Made by a program: the position numbers and the translations under genes. Shown in pieces: positions 1 to 8,964 of a stretch of DNA of 64,000 bases; position 1 is the stretch's first letter; each line of letters opens with the position of its first letter. This DNA comes from Arthrobacter sp. ISL-85 (GTDB lineage Bacteria > Actinomycetota > Actinomycetes > Actinomycetales > Micrococcaceae), in NCBI RefSeq assembly GCF_018613675.1, contig NZ_JAGGPQ010000009.1, forward strand, positions 62,001 through 126,000, in the 5' to 3' direction. The notes under the pieces were generated by a model that searched no databases, was not told where the DNA came from, and saw nothing but the letters and a program-made list of their open reading frames with translations.

Positions 1-2
1 GG

Positions 3-353
3 GATGTAACCCGTGATTTGTCCACTCTGATGCGTCAGGAGGTGGCACTGGCCAAGGCCGAGTTGAAGCAGTCCGGGTCGAAGGCAGGCAAGGGCGGTGG
101 GATGCTTGCCGGTGCCGGTGTGGCCGGGCACTTCGTTCTGCTGTTCCTGTCCCTGGCCCTGATGTGGGGCCTGGGGGCGGTCATGCCGCTGGGCTGGGCT
201 GCGGTGATTGTCGCCGTGATCTGGGCCATCGTCGCGGCGGTCCTGGCGTCTATGGGCCGCAAGGAGCTCAAGCAGATCAAAGGCATGCCGCAGACCAGTG
301 AGACACTCTCTGAAATTCCCCCAACCCTAAAACCAGGTGAGGTAACCCCATGA
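3..353 (+). CDS. Actinobacterial holin-X family membrane protein, 5' end outside window
   Basis: The reading frame is open from the first bases, so the true start lies before the window. A start at 18 (TTG) is possible but would remove conserved N-terminal sequence. The product has a charged N-terminal helix (VALAKAELKQ) followed by two hydrophobic segments at about residues 28-55 and 57-78. This is the usual architecture of the phage-holin-like actinobacterial family (DUF1469/Holin-X). It probably acts in the cytoplasmic membrane, but the chromosomal versions have no proven holin function. It overlaps the next gene by 4 nt (ATGA), indicating translational coupling. Confidence 0.8.
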   Translation, partial: DVTRDLSTLMRQEVALAKAELKQSGSKAGKGGGMLAGAGVAGHFVLLFLSLALMWGLGAVMPLGWAAVIVAVIWAIVAAVLASMGRKELKQIKGMPQTSETLSEIPPTLKPGEVTP

Positions 354-1024
354 GCGAGAACCCTGACGTCATCCGCCAAGAAATCGAAGCTACCCGGGCA
401 CGCCTGGGTACCAACGTGGACGCGGTCGCTGACAAAGTCACCCCGGCCAACGTCGTCCAGCGCCAGACTGACAAAGTCAAGGATTCCGTGAAAGGCGCCG
501 TGACCGGGGTCAGGGAGCGGATCATGGGGGCGGCAGACACCGCCACCAGCGCCGTGCAGGACACCGTTTCCGCCGGTGCCGGGCACACCGGTGACGCCCT
601 GCACACCACCGGGGACACCCTGCACGACGCGAAGGACAGTGTCGCTGCCAGGTTCTCTGACGCCGGCACCGCGATCTCCCACGCACCCGGCCAGGTCAAA
701 GCCTCTGCAGCAGGGAATCCCCTGGCCGCCGGGCTGATCGCGTTCGGCGCCGGGATGCTGATCTCCTCCCTGATCCCGGCCAGCCGGAAGGAACGCGAGG
801 CAGCGGACCAGCTCAAAACCGCGGCCGAACCGCTCGCCGGCAAAGTCAGCGACGCGGCGAAGGACATGGTTCAGGATTTGAAGGAACCAGCCCAGGAAGC
901 GATGGACAACGTCAAAACCGCCGCCACCGACGGTGTCCAGAACGTCAAAGCCGAAGGCCAGGACGCCCTCACCGACGTCAAAGACCGCGCCGCCGACGCC
1001 AAGGACAACGTCACGAACACGTGA
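350..1024 (+). CDS. DUF3618 domain membrane-anchored protein
   Basis: The first 35 residues match the DUF3618 pattern (DVIRQEIEATRARLG then VDAVADKV). A membrane segment follows at about residues 121-143. The rest is alanine, lysine and aspartate rich, with LEA-like amphipathic repeats such as KDMVQDLKEPAQEAMDNVK at the C-terminus. Function is unknown; the family commonly sits beside holin-X genes in actinobacteria, as here. It is coupled by 4-nt overlaps to the genes on both sides, so the three are one operon. Confidence 0.8.
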   Translation: MSENPDVIRQEIEATRARLGTNVDAVADKVTPANVVQRQTDKVKDSVKGAVTGVRERIMGAADTATSAVQDTVSAGAGHTGDALHTTGDTLHDAKDSVAARFSDAGTAISHAPGQVKASAAGNPLAAGLIAFGAGMLISSLIPASRKEREAADQLKTAAEPLAGKVSDAAKDMVQDLKEPAQEAMDNVKTAATDGVQNVKAEGQDALTDVKDRAADAKDNVTNT

Positions 1025-1629
1025 GCGGCCAGAACAAGGTCCCGAAGCCGCCCCGCCGCCCGGCGGGGCGGCCACCGGACCCGGACCCGGAGTCCCCCGC
1101 CGGTGGTCCCACGGACTTGAACGCTTTACAGCAACCAGGCCCGGAGCAGTGGGCCACGCACCGGCTCATCACCATCACTGCCCGGCTCACCGAACGCCGC
1201 CTGAACCGCCAACTCGCCCACCTGAAACTCACCAGCAGCGGGGTAGACGCGCTCGAGGTAGTGGCAGAACTGGACACCACCACCCTCACCGAACTCGCCG
1301 AGCTGCTCTGTGTAAGCAGTCAAAGCCTCGGCAAGGTCATACACCGGCTTCAAGGGCTTGGGTTCCTCACCAAGGAACGGGCACGCGATGGACGAAGCGC
1401 CAACATCCGCCTCACCGAAACCGGACGCGCCGCCCTGTCCACGGCCGAGGACCTGGTTCGGGCACTCCCCGAAGCCGAAGCGGACGCCGAGTTCCGCCGC
1501 CAACTCGAACACCACATCACCCGACTCAGGAACACCGAGCACACTCCCCTCCCCCGCACATCACAAGCACGCACCCCCATGAACAAGGAGCGCACCCATG
1601 GCTACAACAAACCGCACGACCGGGCCTAA
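1021..1629 (+). CDS. MarR-family transcriptional regulator
   Basis: A proline-rich N-terminal extension (residues 1-40) precedes a winged-helix DNA-binding domain. The segment TLTELAELLCVSSQSLGKVIHRLQ looks like the helix-turn-helix and is followed by a wing ending GRSANIRLT. The C-terminal tail looks extended: it runs about 45 residues past the last recognisable MarR helix and overlaps the start of the next gene. Its position in the operon with holin-X and DUF3618 genes suggests local or envelope-stress regulation, but the ligand and target are unknown. Confidence 0.8.
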   Translation: MSGQNKVPKPPRRPAGRPPDPDPESPAGGPTDLNALQQPGPEQWATHRLITITARLTERRLNRQLAHLKLTSSGVDALEVVAELDTTTLTELAELLCVSSQSLGKVIHRLQGLGFLTKERARDGRSANIRLTETGRAALSTAEDLVRALPEAEADAEFRRQLEHHITRLRNTEHTPLPRTSQARTPMNKERTHGYNKPHDRA

Positions 1630-2058
1630 GACAACACTGCAAAAAGCAGCACAGGCAGTAGGCGCAGTTTTCCTGCTCGTCGGAATCCTCGGCTTCATCC
1701 CCGGCATCACGAGCAACTACACCGCGCTCTCCTTCGCCGGACACGACTCCGGCGCGCTCCTCCTGGGCATCTTCCAGGTCTCGGTACTGCATAACATCGT
1801 CCACCTCCTCTTTGGTATCGCCGGGGTCCTCCTCTCCCGTAGCAACGGGCAGGCACGGAACTACATGCTCTACGGCGGAGTCATCTACCTCGTCCTCTGG
1901 CTCTACGGACTCATCATCGGCCACGACACCGCCGCCAACTTCGTCCCCGTCAACACCGCAGACAGCTGGCTCCACTTCACCCTGGCATCGCCATGATCGC
2001 GCTGGCCATACTGCTCTCCCGCAACACCAACCGCAGAGGTAGCGCCGTCACCCGCTAG
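1598..2058 (+). pseudogene. DUF4383 membrane protein with C-terminal frameshift
   Basis: The product has four predicted membrane segments and motifs of DUF4383 (FLLVGILGFIPG; NIVHLLFGIAG; DSWLHF). Reading from 1598 it stops at 1996 after LHFTLASP. The family normally continues after LHF with a last membrane helix. That continuation (GIAMIALAILLSRNTN...) is present in the +1 frame from 1984 to the TAG at 2056-2058. Loss of one G near 1984 (CTGGC for CTGGGC) explains the break. The start has a good AAGGAG 7 nt upstream. The truncated protein might still insert in the membrane. A sequencing error in the G run cannot be excluded. Confidence 0.8.
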
Positions 2059-2068
2059 GACAGGCCCC

Positions 2069-2084
2069 GGAGCTTACAAGCTCC
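2069..2084 (+). terminator. Short stem-loop after the envelope operon
   Basis: GGAGCTT and AAGCTCC form a 7-bp stem around a 2-nt loop (in practice a 4-nt loop), 10 nt after the DUF4383 stop. No long T run follows, so terminator activity is only plausible. Confidence 0.35.
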
Positions 2085-2126
2085 CGGCGCTTCCCTTCGC
2101 ACCGGGACCCGGGATCCGGGACCCGT

Positions 2127-2345
2127 GAGACTGTAAGGGAAATGTGTGTGAGGTTCCGGCCTGATCCGAGAGGAGACCGCCGTGTCAAAGTCCACGACCG
2201 AGATGACAGAGGTGACGCTGGATCCCGTGACGCGAGAGATCATCGATCAGAAGGAGCTTGCGGAGCGGTTGCTCGCAAGGCCAAGGAGCAGTCAACTGGT
2301 CCGGGAGCAAAACGATCACTAATACTGTCCGGGCTGCGAAGCTGA
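2127..2345 (+). pseudogene. IS256-family transposase, N-terminal remnant with left end
   Basis: A GTG at 2182, preceded by GAGAGGAG, opens a frame whose product contains ...DPVTREIIDQKELAERLLA, like the N-terminus of actinobacterial IS256 (Mutator-type) transposases. The match then continues in another frame (KAKEQSTGPGA), so there is a frameshift near 2278. Everything after about residue 50 of a normal ~420-residue transposase is missing. The stretch 2127-2150 (GTAAGGGAAATGTGTGTGAG) resembles a terminal end of such elements. It is not able to transpose. Confidence 0.6.
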
Positions 2346-2473
2346 GCCGCCGTTCACTGTGCGAAGAGCCCACCTGAGGAACCTGCGCCAAGCACCTGGA
2401 CCGGTTCCCGGACACGTCCCACTTGCCGGGAAGGGCGACGCCACGCCCCGGCAACGGTGAGCGATCGTCCGCC

Positions 2474-3858
2474 TCAGTCGGTGGAGTTCAGGCGGGCCAG
2501 AAGCAGGGCTTCGGCCACGATCGCGTTTTCGAAGTTGGCCAGGTGGATGGATTCGTTGGCCCCGTGTGCCCGTGAATGGGGATCTTCCGCGCCGGTAATG
2601 AGCATGTCCGCTTGCGGGTACAGCTTTTTCAGGATGCCGACGGCGGGGATCGAGCCGCCTATCCCCATGGTCACGGCCGGAGCCCCCCAGGTGTCGGACA
2701 TGGCTGAGAGCATCAGCCCGGCAGCGCGTGAGGACGTGTTACCGGCAAACCCATCGGTGCGTCCGCGGGGAAAGAACCGGACCTCCGCACCAAACGGCGC
2801 CTGCGCTTCAACGTGGCGCCGACGCCTCCATCGCTGCCGCGGTGTCACTTGACGGGGCCAGGCTCAGGCTGAACCTGGCCCGCGCCGCGGGCTGCAGCGT
2901 GTCGGAGGACAGCGCTACGGAGGGGGCGTCAATACCGATGACCGCGAGGGCCGGCTTGGTCCATAACCGTGAGGTGATGCTGCCGGTGCCTGCCAACGGA
3001 ACGCCCCGGCGCGCGCACACCGGCATCGGCCCGGAAGGTGGCCTCGGACAGCTGCGGCCCCGGTTCCTCATCTGCTGGCAGGCCGGGGATGGCGACGCTG
3101 CCGTCGTCGTGGTGAAGGGTGGCCAGAAGCCGGGACAGCGCTGCGACTGCGTCCACCGCGGGCCCGCCGTAGGTCCCTGAATGCAGGGCATGATCCAGCA
3201 CCCGGACCTCGATGGTTCCCAGAATCAGTCCCCGCAGGCTGGTGGTTAGGGCGGGCACTCCGACCTGCCAGTTCCCGGAGTCGGCGACCACCAGTACGTC
3301 AGCGTTGAGCATTTCGCTGTGCCGCTGCAGCAGCAGCGGCAGGCTGGGCGAGCCGGCTTCCTCTTCGCCGTCAATCAGGATGGTCACGCCGACGCCCAGC
3401 CCGTCCCCGAGGACGCGGAGTGCGTTGCGGACGGCGGCCAGATGCAGCAGCACTCCGGCGTTGTTGTCCGCCACTCCCCTGCCCCACAGCCGGCCGCCCC
3501 GCTCTACCGCGTCGAAGGGCGGGCTGGCCCACAGAGCCAGGGCCCCGGCCGGCTGGATGTCATAGTGCGCGTAGAGCAGGATAGTGGGCCGGCCCGGATG
3601 TGCAGGACGGCGTCCCACCACCGCCGGGGCTCCGGCCTTGCCGTCAGGCCGCGGCGCCTGCAGGATTTCAACATCGGCGATCCCGGCATCATGGATCAAC
3701 CCGGCAACCTGCCGCGCTGCCCGGTGCAGTTCGGAGGGGTCAAAGGCCTCCCAGGCCATTGCCGGGATCCGCACCTGGGCGGACAGTTCACCGATGACGG
3801 CTGGAAAGTCGGCTTTGACGGCTTGGCGCAGCTCGGGCAGCGCGGCGTCCAAGGTCAT
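2474..3858 (-). pseudogene. M20-family dipeptidase, broken by two frameshifts
   Basis: From the ATG at 3858 the product is a typical M20 metallopeptidase: metal-binding LLYAHYDIQPAG, WGRGVADNNAG and DGEEEAGSP. After ...EATFRADAGV (about 3015) the frame shifts. The dimerisation-domain sequence GVPLAGTGSITSRLWTKPA is in a second frame. Near 2820 a third frame carries the C-terminal part (TSSRAAGLML; MGIGGSIP; EDPHSRAHGANES), ending at 2474. All parts of the protein are thus present in order, but in three frames. It lies 4 nt after the amidotransferase gene and was probably the last gene of that operon. Two indels make a single sequencing error unlikely. Confidence 0.85.
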
Positions 3859-3862
3859 GTCC

Positions 3863-5644
3863 TCAGCCCACGCCGTGGCGCTGCAGCCACATTTCCAGGA
3901 GCGCGAACTGCCACAGGACGTTGCTCTTGACCGGGGTGCGATGGCTGTTGGGATCCTCCAGGAGCCTGTCGATGTAGGACGGGCGGAACAAGCCGCGTTG
4001 TTTGGCTTCGGGGGCGTGCAGGGCTTCAGCGACCATGGTGAGGAAGGGTTCCTCCAGGTGTCGCAGGGCCGGGACGGGGAAGTAGCCCTTGGGCCTGTCG
4101 ATCACTGCCGCGGGCAGCAGCTGCCGGCCCAGGTCTTTCAGGATTCCCTTGCCGCCCTGCGTTGCCTTGAGTTCCGGCGGGCAGGACGCGGCCAGTTCCA
4201 CGAGTTCGTGGTCAAGGAACGGTACCCGCGCTTCGAGCCCCCAGGCCATGCTCATGTTGTCCAGCCGCTTTACCGGATCGTCCACCATGAGCAGGTGGGT
4301 GTCGAGGCGGAGGACAGCGTCCAACGCGGTTTCCGCGCCCGGAGCGGCCAAGTGGCTGGCCAGGACCTCGCCGCTGAGGTCGGAGCCGCAGTACCACTCG
4401 GGCTGCAGGATTCCCAGGAGTTCCTCGTGGCTGTGGTCAACAAATGACGCGGTGAAGGCGGCCAGGGCGTGATCCCGCGGCACACCGGCCAGGGGCTGGT
4501 GGTAGCCGTATCCGCCGAACACCTCGTCCGCGCCCTGCCCGCACTGCACCACCTTCAGATGCCGGGACACCGTATCGGAGAGCAGGTGGAAAGCGGTGAC
4601 GTCGTGGCTGGCCATGGGCTCCGACATGGCCTCGAGCGCGTCCCCGATCGAGGGCGCAAAATCAGCGGTGGGAACGTGCAGCCGTTCGTGCCGGGTACCG
4701 AATTCGCGTGCCACCAGGTCCGAGTACTCGAACTCGTTCCCGGCGTCACCGCCGGCGCCGTCGTCGAACCCGATGCTGAACGTGGACAGTCCGTGCTGGC
4801 CCTCTTCGGCGAGCAGGGCAACCAGGAGGCTGGAATCCAGTCCCCCGGACAAAAGGACACCTACCGGCACATCGGCCACCATCCGCCGTCGTACTGCTGT
4901 CCGCAAGGAATCCCGCACGGCGTCCTGCCAGTCGCCAGCGGACCAGCCCGCGTACTCGGGCTTCCGGGTGTACTCCGGCCGCCAGTACTCGCGGTCATGC
5001 CACGTCCCGTCAGCGCAGACGGTGCGGATGGTAGCGGCCGGCAGCTTGCGGACACCGCGCAGGATGGTGTGCGGGGCCGGCACGATCGAGTGCCAGCTCA
5101 GGTAGTGGTGCAGCGCCACCTCGTCGATGCCGGTGTCGATCCCGCCGGAGGCAACCAGCGCGGGCAGCGTGGACGCGAAGCGCATCTTCCCGGGCAGGTG
5201 TGAAACGTACAGCGGCTTGATGCCCAGCCGGTCGCGGACAAGGAGGACTTCCTCCCGCTGCGGATCGTAAATGGCGATCGCGAACATGCCTGCCAGGTGG
5301 TGGACAAAGTCACCACCCCATTTCCGGTAGGCCTTGAGGATCACCTCGGTGTCACTGGTGGACCGGAAGCGGAACTCGGGCTGAAGTTCCCGGCGCAGCT
5401 CCTGGTAGTTGTAGATGCAGCCGTTGAAGGCGATGGTGAGGCCACCGTCGTCCTCCATGGGCTGGGACCCTGCGTCGGAGAGGTCGATGATGCTCAGCCG
5501 CCGGTGCCCCAACGCAACCCAGCCGCCGTTCCAGCTTCCCCTTCCGTCCGGTCCCCGGGAGGCCATGGCCTCCATGATTTTCAGAACTGCTTCCCCCGAC
5601 GCCGCCCTGCCGTTGAATGCGATTTCGCCCGCTATGCCGCACAT
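3863..5644 (-). CDS. Asparagine synthase-family amidotransferase, N-acetylglutaminylglutamine (NAGGN) type
   Basis: The 593-residue protein starts MCGI, exposing the catalytic Cys2 of a class-II glutamine amidotransferase. HRRLSIIDLSD and FNGCIYNYQELR belong to that domain. The synthetase half carries the ATP-pyrophosphatase loop SGGLDSS (about residue 267) and QCGQGADEVFGGY. The pattern GEIAFNGRA and the overall length fit the subfamily that makes the osmoprotectant N-acetylglutaminylglutamine amide better than housekeeping AsnB. The NAGGN synthetase that would supply its substrate is not in this window. Neighbours on both sides in the operon are broken genes, so this enzyme is the only intact member. 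Subfamily assignment is inference. Confidence 0.75.
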   Translation of the reverse strand: MCGIAGEIAFNGRAASGEAVLKIMEAMASRGPDGRGSWNGGWVALGHRRLSIIDLSDAGSQPMEDDGGLTIAFNGCIYNYQELRRELQPEFRFRSTSDTEVILKAYRKWGGDFVHHLAGMFAIAIYDPQREEVLLVRDRLGIKPLYVSHLPGKMRFASTLPALVASGGIDTGIDEVALHHYLSWHSIVPAPHTILRGVRKLPAATIRTVCADGTWHDREYWRPEYTRKPEYAGWSAGDWQDAVRDSLRTAVRRRMVADVPVGVLLSGGLDSSLLVALLAEEGQHGLSTFSIGFDDGAGGDAGNEFEYSDLVAREFGTRHERLHVPTADFAPSIGDALEAMSEPMASHDVTAFHLLSDTVSRHLKVVQCGQGADEVFGGYGYHQPLAGVPRDHALAAFTASFVDHSHEELLGILQPEWYCGSDLSGEVLASHLAAPGAETALDAVLRLDTHLLMVDDPVKRLDNMSMAWGLEARVPFLDHELVELAASCPPELKATQGGKGILKDLGRQLLPAAVIDRPKGYFPVPALRHLEEPFLTMVAEALHAPEAKQRGLFRPSYIDRLLEDPNSHRTPVKSNVLWQFALLEMWLQRHGVG

Positions 5645-5669
5645 GCCGCTGTCCTCGTTTCTTGCCGAT

Positions 5670-6814
5670 CTACTGCGATCGGTGCAGTTCTTCCCGGACC
5701 ACCCTGATGGTCTTCAGGGTGGGGTCTGCGGGGTCCGGCAGGACCATGCCGGCCTCCACGCCGCTGCGGAGGTAGTCAATTGCCGCTTTGTTGATACGCT
5801 CACCGGGCAGCAGAAGGGGGATTCCCGGCGGGTAGGGGGTTGCCATCTCCGCGGCGATCCTGCCCGGCGCCGCTTCGTACGGTACGACTTCCACGGGTCC
5901 GAAGAACGCGTCCCGGGGCAGCATCACCATCTCCAGGGAAAGCTCTTGTACATCTTCGGGGATGACGACGGCCGGTAGCCGGGGCAGGTCCGGGGCGGCG
6001 TCGGCCAGTGCCCGGAGCGCTGCCAACAGCCGGTGGGCCGTTTCCTGATCATCCGCAACTGAAATGACGGCCTCCGTCCGGCGGTGGTCGGTGGTGCCAT
6101 GTCGATCCGGTAATTTTCGCGCAGCCAGTCCGTCGCCTGGAACCCGCTGATGCCGAGGTTCGAAACGTCGATCAGAACGTGCTGGATGTCCAGGTCGTGG
6201 GAGGCCTCCGCGTGGACAAGTTCGTCTTCAAGGACGTGCAGTCCCGGGATCGCTTCGATGTCCCGCCGGAGTCCCTTGGTGAGTTCGAGGGTCCGCTCGA
6301 TCATGGCTTTGCCTTCCTGCACCATCTGCCGGCGCCAGCCGTCCATCGCGGCATACAACAGGGTGCTGGCGCTGGTGGTGGAGAGGACGTCGGCGCACTG
6401 GTTCAGGCGGACCGGGTCCACGAGATCACCCTGAAGGTGGAACACGGAGCCCTGCTCGAACCCGAGCCCCATCTTGTGGACGCTGACCACACAGACATCG
6501 GCCCCGGCGGACATCGCCCAGGTCGGCGTGCCGGGGTGGAAAGGCAGGTGCGCGCCCCAGGCCTCATCCACAATCAACGGCTTTCCCCGCTTGTGGCAAA
6601 CCTCGGCGCTTTTCCGACGGGCGCTGATGTCCTGCGCCAACTCCTCCAGGCTGATCCTCGGAAGCGTGCAGGCCTCGATTTGCTCCTGCTTCATCTCACT
6701 GCTCAGGCCCTCGCCGTCATTCAAACATTCGAGCACTTCGCCCAGCGGCACCGCCCGGCCAACCCCAGTGTCCACAATGAGGAATTCTTCTTCAACACCG
6801 AACCTGCGCGTCAT
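5670..6814 (-). pseudogene. Chimera: glutamate-cysteine ligase (GCS2) N-terminus fused to Orn/Lys/Arg decarboxylase C-terminus
   Basis: Residues 1-70 (MTRRFGVEEEFLIVDTGVG..., then LSSEMKQEQIEA) match the start of a carboxylate-amine/glutamate-cysteine ligase. From about residue 72 the sequence continues in frame as a PLP-dependent Orn/Lys/Arg decarboxylase: VDEAWGAHLPFHP, the PLP-lysine region VSVHKMGLGFEQGS and DGWRRQM. Near 6090 one base is missing; the C-terminal domain (LEMVMLPRDAFFG; ATPYPPGIPLLLPGE) continues in another frame to 5670. The fusion looks like a deletion joining two once-adjacent genes. Lacking roughly half of each parent plus a frameshift, it should be inactive. It sits 25 nt upstream of the amidotransferase gene. 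Confidence 0.8.
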
Positions 6815-7447
6815 CGCACACCTTTAACAAGAGCGCCGCCCTCCACAGCAAGCAGCTGCCGGCAGGGATCAACCCTGGGTAAGGCCGACCACACTGCCCC
6901 CCGGGGATCAGCGAGTCGTTTGCTTGACCTCAGCAAAATGGTAAGCATACTTAGTTCCCCTTCGCAAGGCAGACCATCGACCCGGCCCCTACAGCGGGAA
7001 CTGCGGCGTCGTTCAGCGGCTTCCGGTATGGACGGTCGGAGTCATGCTGCTGGACCAGTGCATCGGAGAGTCCTCATGGGTGAGGCCGACCGCACCAGCC
7101 GCAGGCTGGTGCCGCTCCCCACCCGCGGCTGTTACGGCAGCATCATCTACCGCGAGTCACCGGACCCCACACCGTCCTGGGCCCCATCGCCCAGGAAGCG
7201 GCGACCTGGCCCGGCTGGCAGCCGTAAAGGTAAGGGCAGGGCACCGGTTGCGCCGCGACAAGCACCGGTCGGGACTCCTCCACTGCACGGGCCTATGTTG
7301 CGGTTTTTACTTATGGCCGGTGCCTGCCTCACTGCACACTGCGACGGACAGGAAGGCCTCGGATCAGCGGGACGCCTGTCCGGTTCGTCATACAGATTGT
7401 GGGTATGTTGCTTGTCAGAAACTCGGGGCCGAAAAGGAGGTGAAGCA
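6815..7447. other. Gene-poor stretch with possible promoter
   Basis: No supported coding sequence. A TTGACC box (6924-6929) lies 18 nt from TACTTA (6948-6953), which together could be a forward promoter. TACTTA is part of the imperfect palindrome TAAGCATACTTA (6942-6953), a possible regulator site between the two divergent units. Confidence 0.3.
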
Positions 7448-7888
7448 ATGGAGCGAGTGCACATCAACGGGGGAAAGGGTTCCTTGGAAGTCCTGGAGAA
7501 CGGTGTGATCTGTCTGGCCTGGCAGCCCAACTCCACCCTTGAACTCGATGATGTCAGAACGGCCAGGTGCGGGATCAATGACCTCTGCAGGGACCTGCCA
7601 AGGGCTTTGCTTGTGGAAATGAATGGCGCAGCGACGATCAGCCATGATGCACGCACGGAATTGTCAACGTATTGCGCTGCCACCCGCACCGCCCTGCTTT
7701 GTTCCACTCCCGTGGACTACGTCATCGCCAGCTTCCGCAGCGCCGACTCGTATCCGTGCCCTACCCGCTTCTTCACTGACAGGAGTGAGGCCGTCGAGTG
7801 GCTCCTCGAGGACTCGCCCATATCCGCGCCCCCGGATCAGCCGAAGCTTCCCTCCCCACCAGTTGACGCTCTGCCGAACGAGCCCTAA
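7448..7888 (+). CDS. STAS-like small protein (DUF7793-type)
   Basis: The ATG at 7448 has an excellent AAGGAGGTG 6-7 nt upstream, so longer in-frame readings are rejected. The 146-residue product has the pattern of small actinobacterial STAS/SEC14-like proteins: an N-terminal beta strand segment (NGVICLAWQPNSTLELDDVRTA), a central LLVEMNGAATIS strand, a helix, and a C-terminal TRFFTDRSEAVEWLLE. The protein at 20617-20988 has the same order (VRWFPAAWISEQNAVDV; MMVNLSGAAGF; TWFFSSEEEAEAWLL), so the two are distant paralogues. Function is unknown; STAS folds often regulate stress responses. A proline-rich tail ends the protein. Confidence 0.65.
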   Translation: MERVHINGGKGSLEVLENGVICLAWQPNSTLELDDVRTARCGINDLCRDLPRALLVEMNGAATISHDARTELSTYCAATRTALLCSTPVDYVIASFRSADSYPCPTRFFTDRSEAVEWLLEDSPISAPPDQPKLPSPPVDALPNEP

Positions 7889-7922
7889 CCCTGTATGCCC
7901 TCACAAGACCAGGAGAACCACA

Positions 7923-8819
7923 ATGGACAGCGTCCTTCGGAGTCATCGCCACGGATGGTGGTGGAAGACCCTGCTCGGGGGGTTCGCGCTATGGATCGCG
8001 ACGATCGCGGTAACCGGGGCCACGGGCAACTCGAATCTGATCCCGACCCTGATCCTGCTGGGCAGTTTCCTCGTTCCGTTCACCGTGGTCCTCTTCACCG
8101 TGGAACGGGTGACCGGGACACTGGCACCGATACAGCTGATCCTCGCGTTCTTTTTCGGCGGGATCTTCGGCGTGCTGGGCGCGTCCCTGCTGGAATCGGA
8201 CCTTCACGCCTCAACCTGGATCTACTTCCGGGTAGGCTTCATTGAAGAATTCGTCAAAGCGGTCATCTTCGTGCTGATCGGCCGCTCTGTTGCACCCAAG
8301 ACAGCCCGGCAGGGCGCCCTCCTGGGGGCTTGCGTGGGCGCCGGGTTCGCGGCTTTTGAATCCGCCGGGTATGCCTTCAATGCCGCGGTAACGACCAACG
8401 GGATTGACGTCGCCTCCCTGCTGCAAACCGAAGCCCTGCGCTCCGTCCTCACACCCGTCGGCCACGTCCTCTGGACCGCGCTGCTGGCCGCCGCCGTCTT
8501 CGCCGCCGCCGACCCGGTAACTTCCCGGTACCGGTACACCCGGGCCGTGCTCACAGCGTTTATCGGCGTGGCAATCCTGCACGGGCTGTGGGACTCGATG
8601 GGCGGGATCGCCGCCCTGTTGGCCTTCATCGTCACAGGTAACGCGATCCCCGCCCTGGAATACGGCTTCCTCAGGCCGGGGACGGGAGCGGAAGTGGCCT
8701 CCCTGTCCTCAGCTTTCTACGTGATCGGCTTGATAACCGTATCGGTACTCGGCCTCATCGCGCTCAGGAGAACCTTGCGCCGGCACCGTCCCCTGGAAGA
8801 CAGCTCGTTTCCCCGATAG
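7923..8819 (+). CDS. PrsW-family intramembrane metalloprotease
   Basis: The 298-residue protein has about eight membrane segments. It keeps the PrsW signature: EE at residues 108-109 in FIEEFVKAVIF, FESAGY (Glu146), and two histidine motifs, GHVLWTALL and HGLWDS. The family cleaves membrane anti-sigma factors or other membrane proteins. The ATG is preceded by AGGAG. The gene lies 34 nt after the STAS-like gene and is probably co-transcribed with it; a regulatory protein next to a site-1-type protease suggests envelope signalling, but no substrate is visible. Confidence 0.85.
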   Translation: MDSVLRSHRHGWWWKTLLGGFALWIATIAVTGATGNSNLIPTLILLGSFLVPFTVVLFTVERVTGTLAPIQLILAFFFGGIFGVLGASLLESDLHASTWIYFRVGFIEEFVKAVIFVLIGRSVAPKTARQGALLGACVGAGFAAFESAGYAFNAAVTTNGIDVASLLQTEALRSVLTPVGHVLWTALLAAAVFAAADPVTSRYRYTRAVLTAFIGVAILHGLWDSMGGIAALLAFIVTGNAIPALEYGFLRPGTGAEVASLSSAFYVIGLITVSVLGLIALRRTLRRHRPLEDSSFPR

Positions 8820-8837
8820 GAACCCTTTCTCAGGGCC

Positions 8838-8960
8838 GGCTGGACCAAGACGTCCCTAACCTCGTCATCGCCCCTGTCGGCGCTGACAGAAAAATAGCCC
8901 TCTCCAACACCTCCGCCGGAACCGTCCACCTCATCACCGACACCTCCGGCTACAATCGAG
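8838..8960 (+). pseudogene. Remnant of a secreted repeat protein
   Basis: One frame reads DVPNLVIAPVGADRKIAL then NTSAGTVHLITDTSGYN. This resembles the C-terminal repeat of large secreted Arthrobacter-type proteins (pattern VPNLVIVPVG...VHLIADVSGY). No start and no flanking domains remain, so it is a fragment of about 35 codons. Confidence 0.5.
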
Positions 8961-8964
8961 CCGA

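Noticed and set aside
35..1075. Long minus-strand open frame (346 codons) opposite the envelope operon
   Set aside because: It is antisense to three coupled genes with clear family matches and has low-complexity composition typical of high-GC mirror frames.
6179..7447. Upstream extension of the STAS-like gene to a 569-codon frame
   Set aside because: It runs antisense through the decarboxylase chimera; the ribosome site AAGGAGGTG at 7448 fixes the true start.
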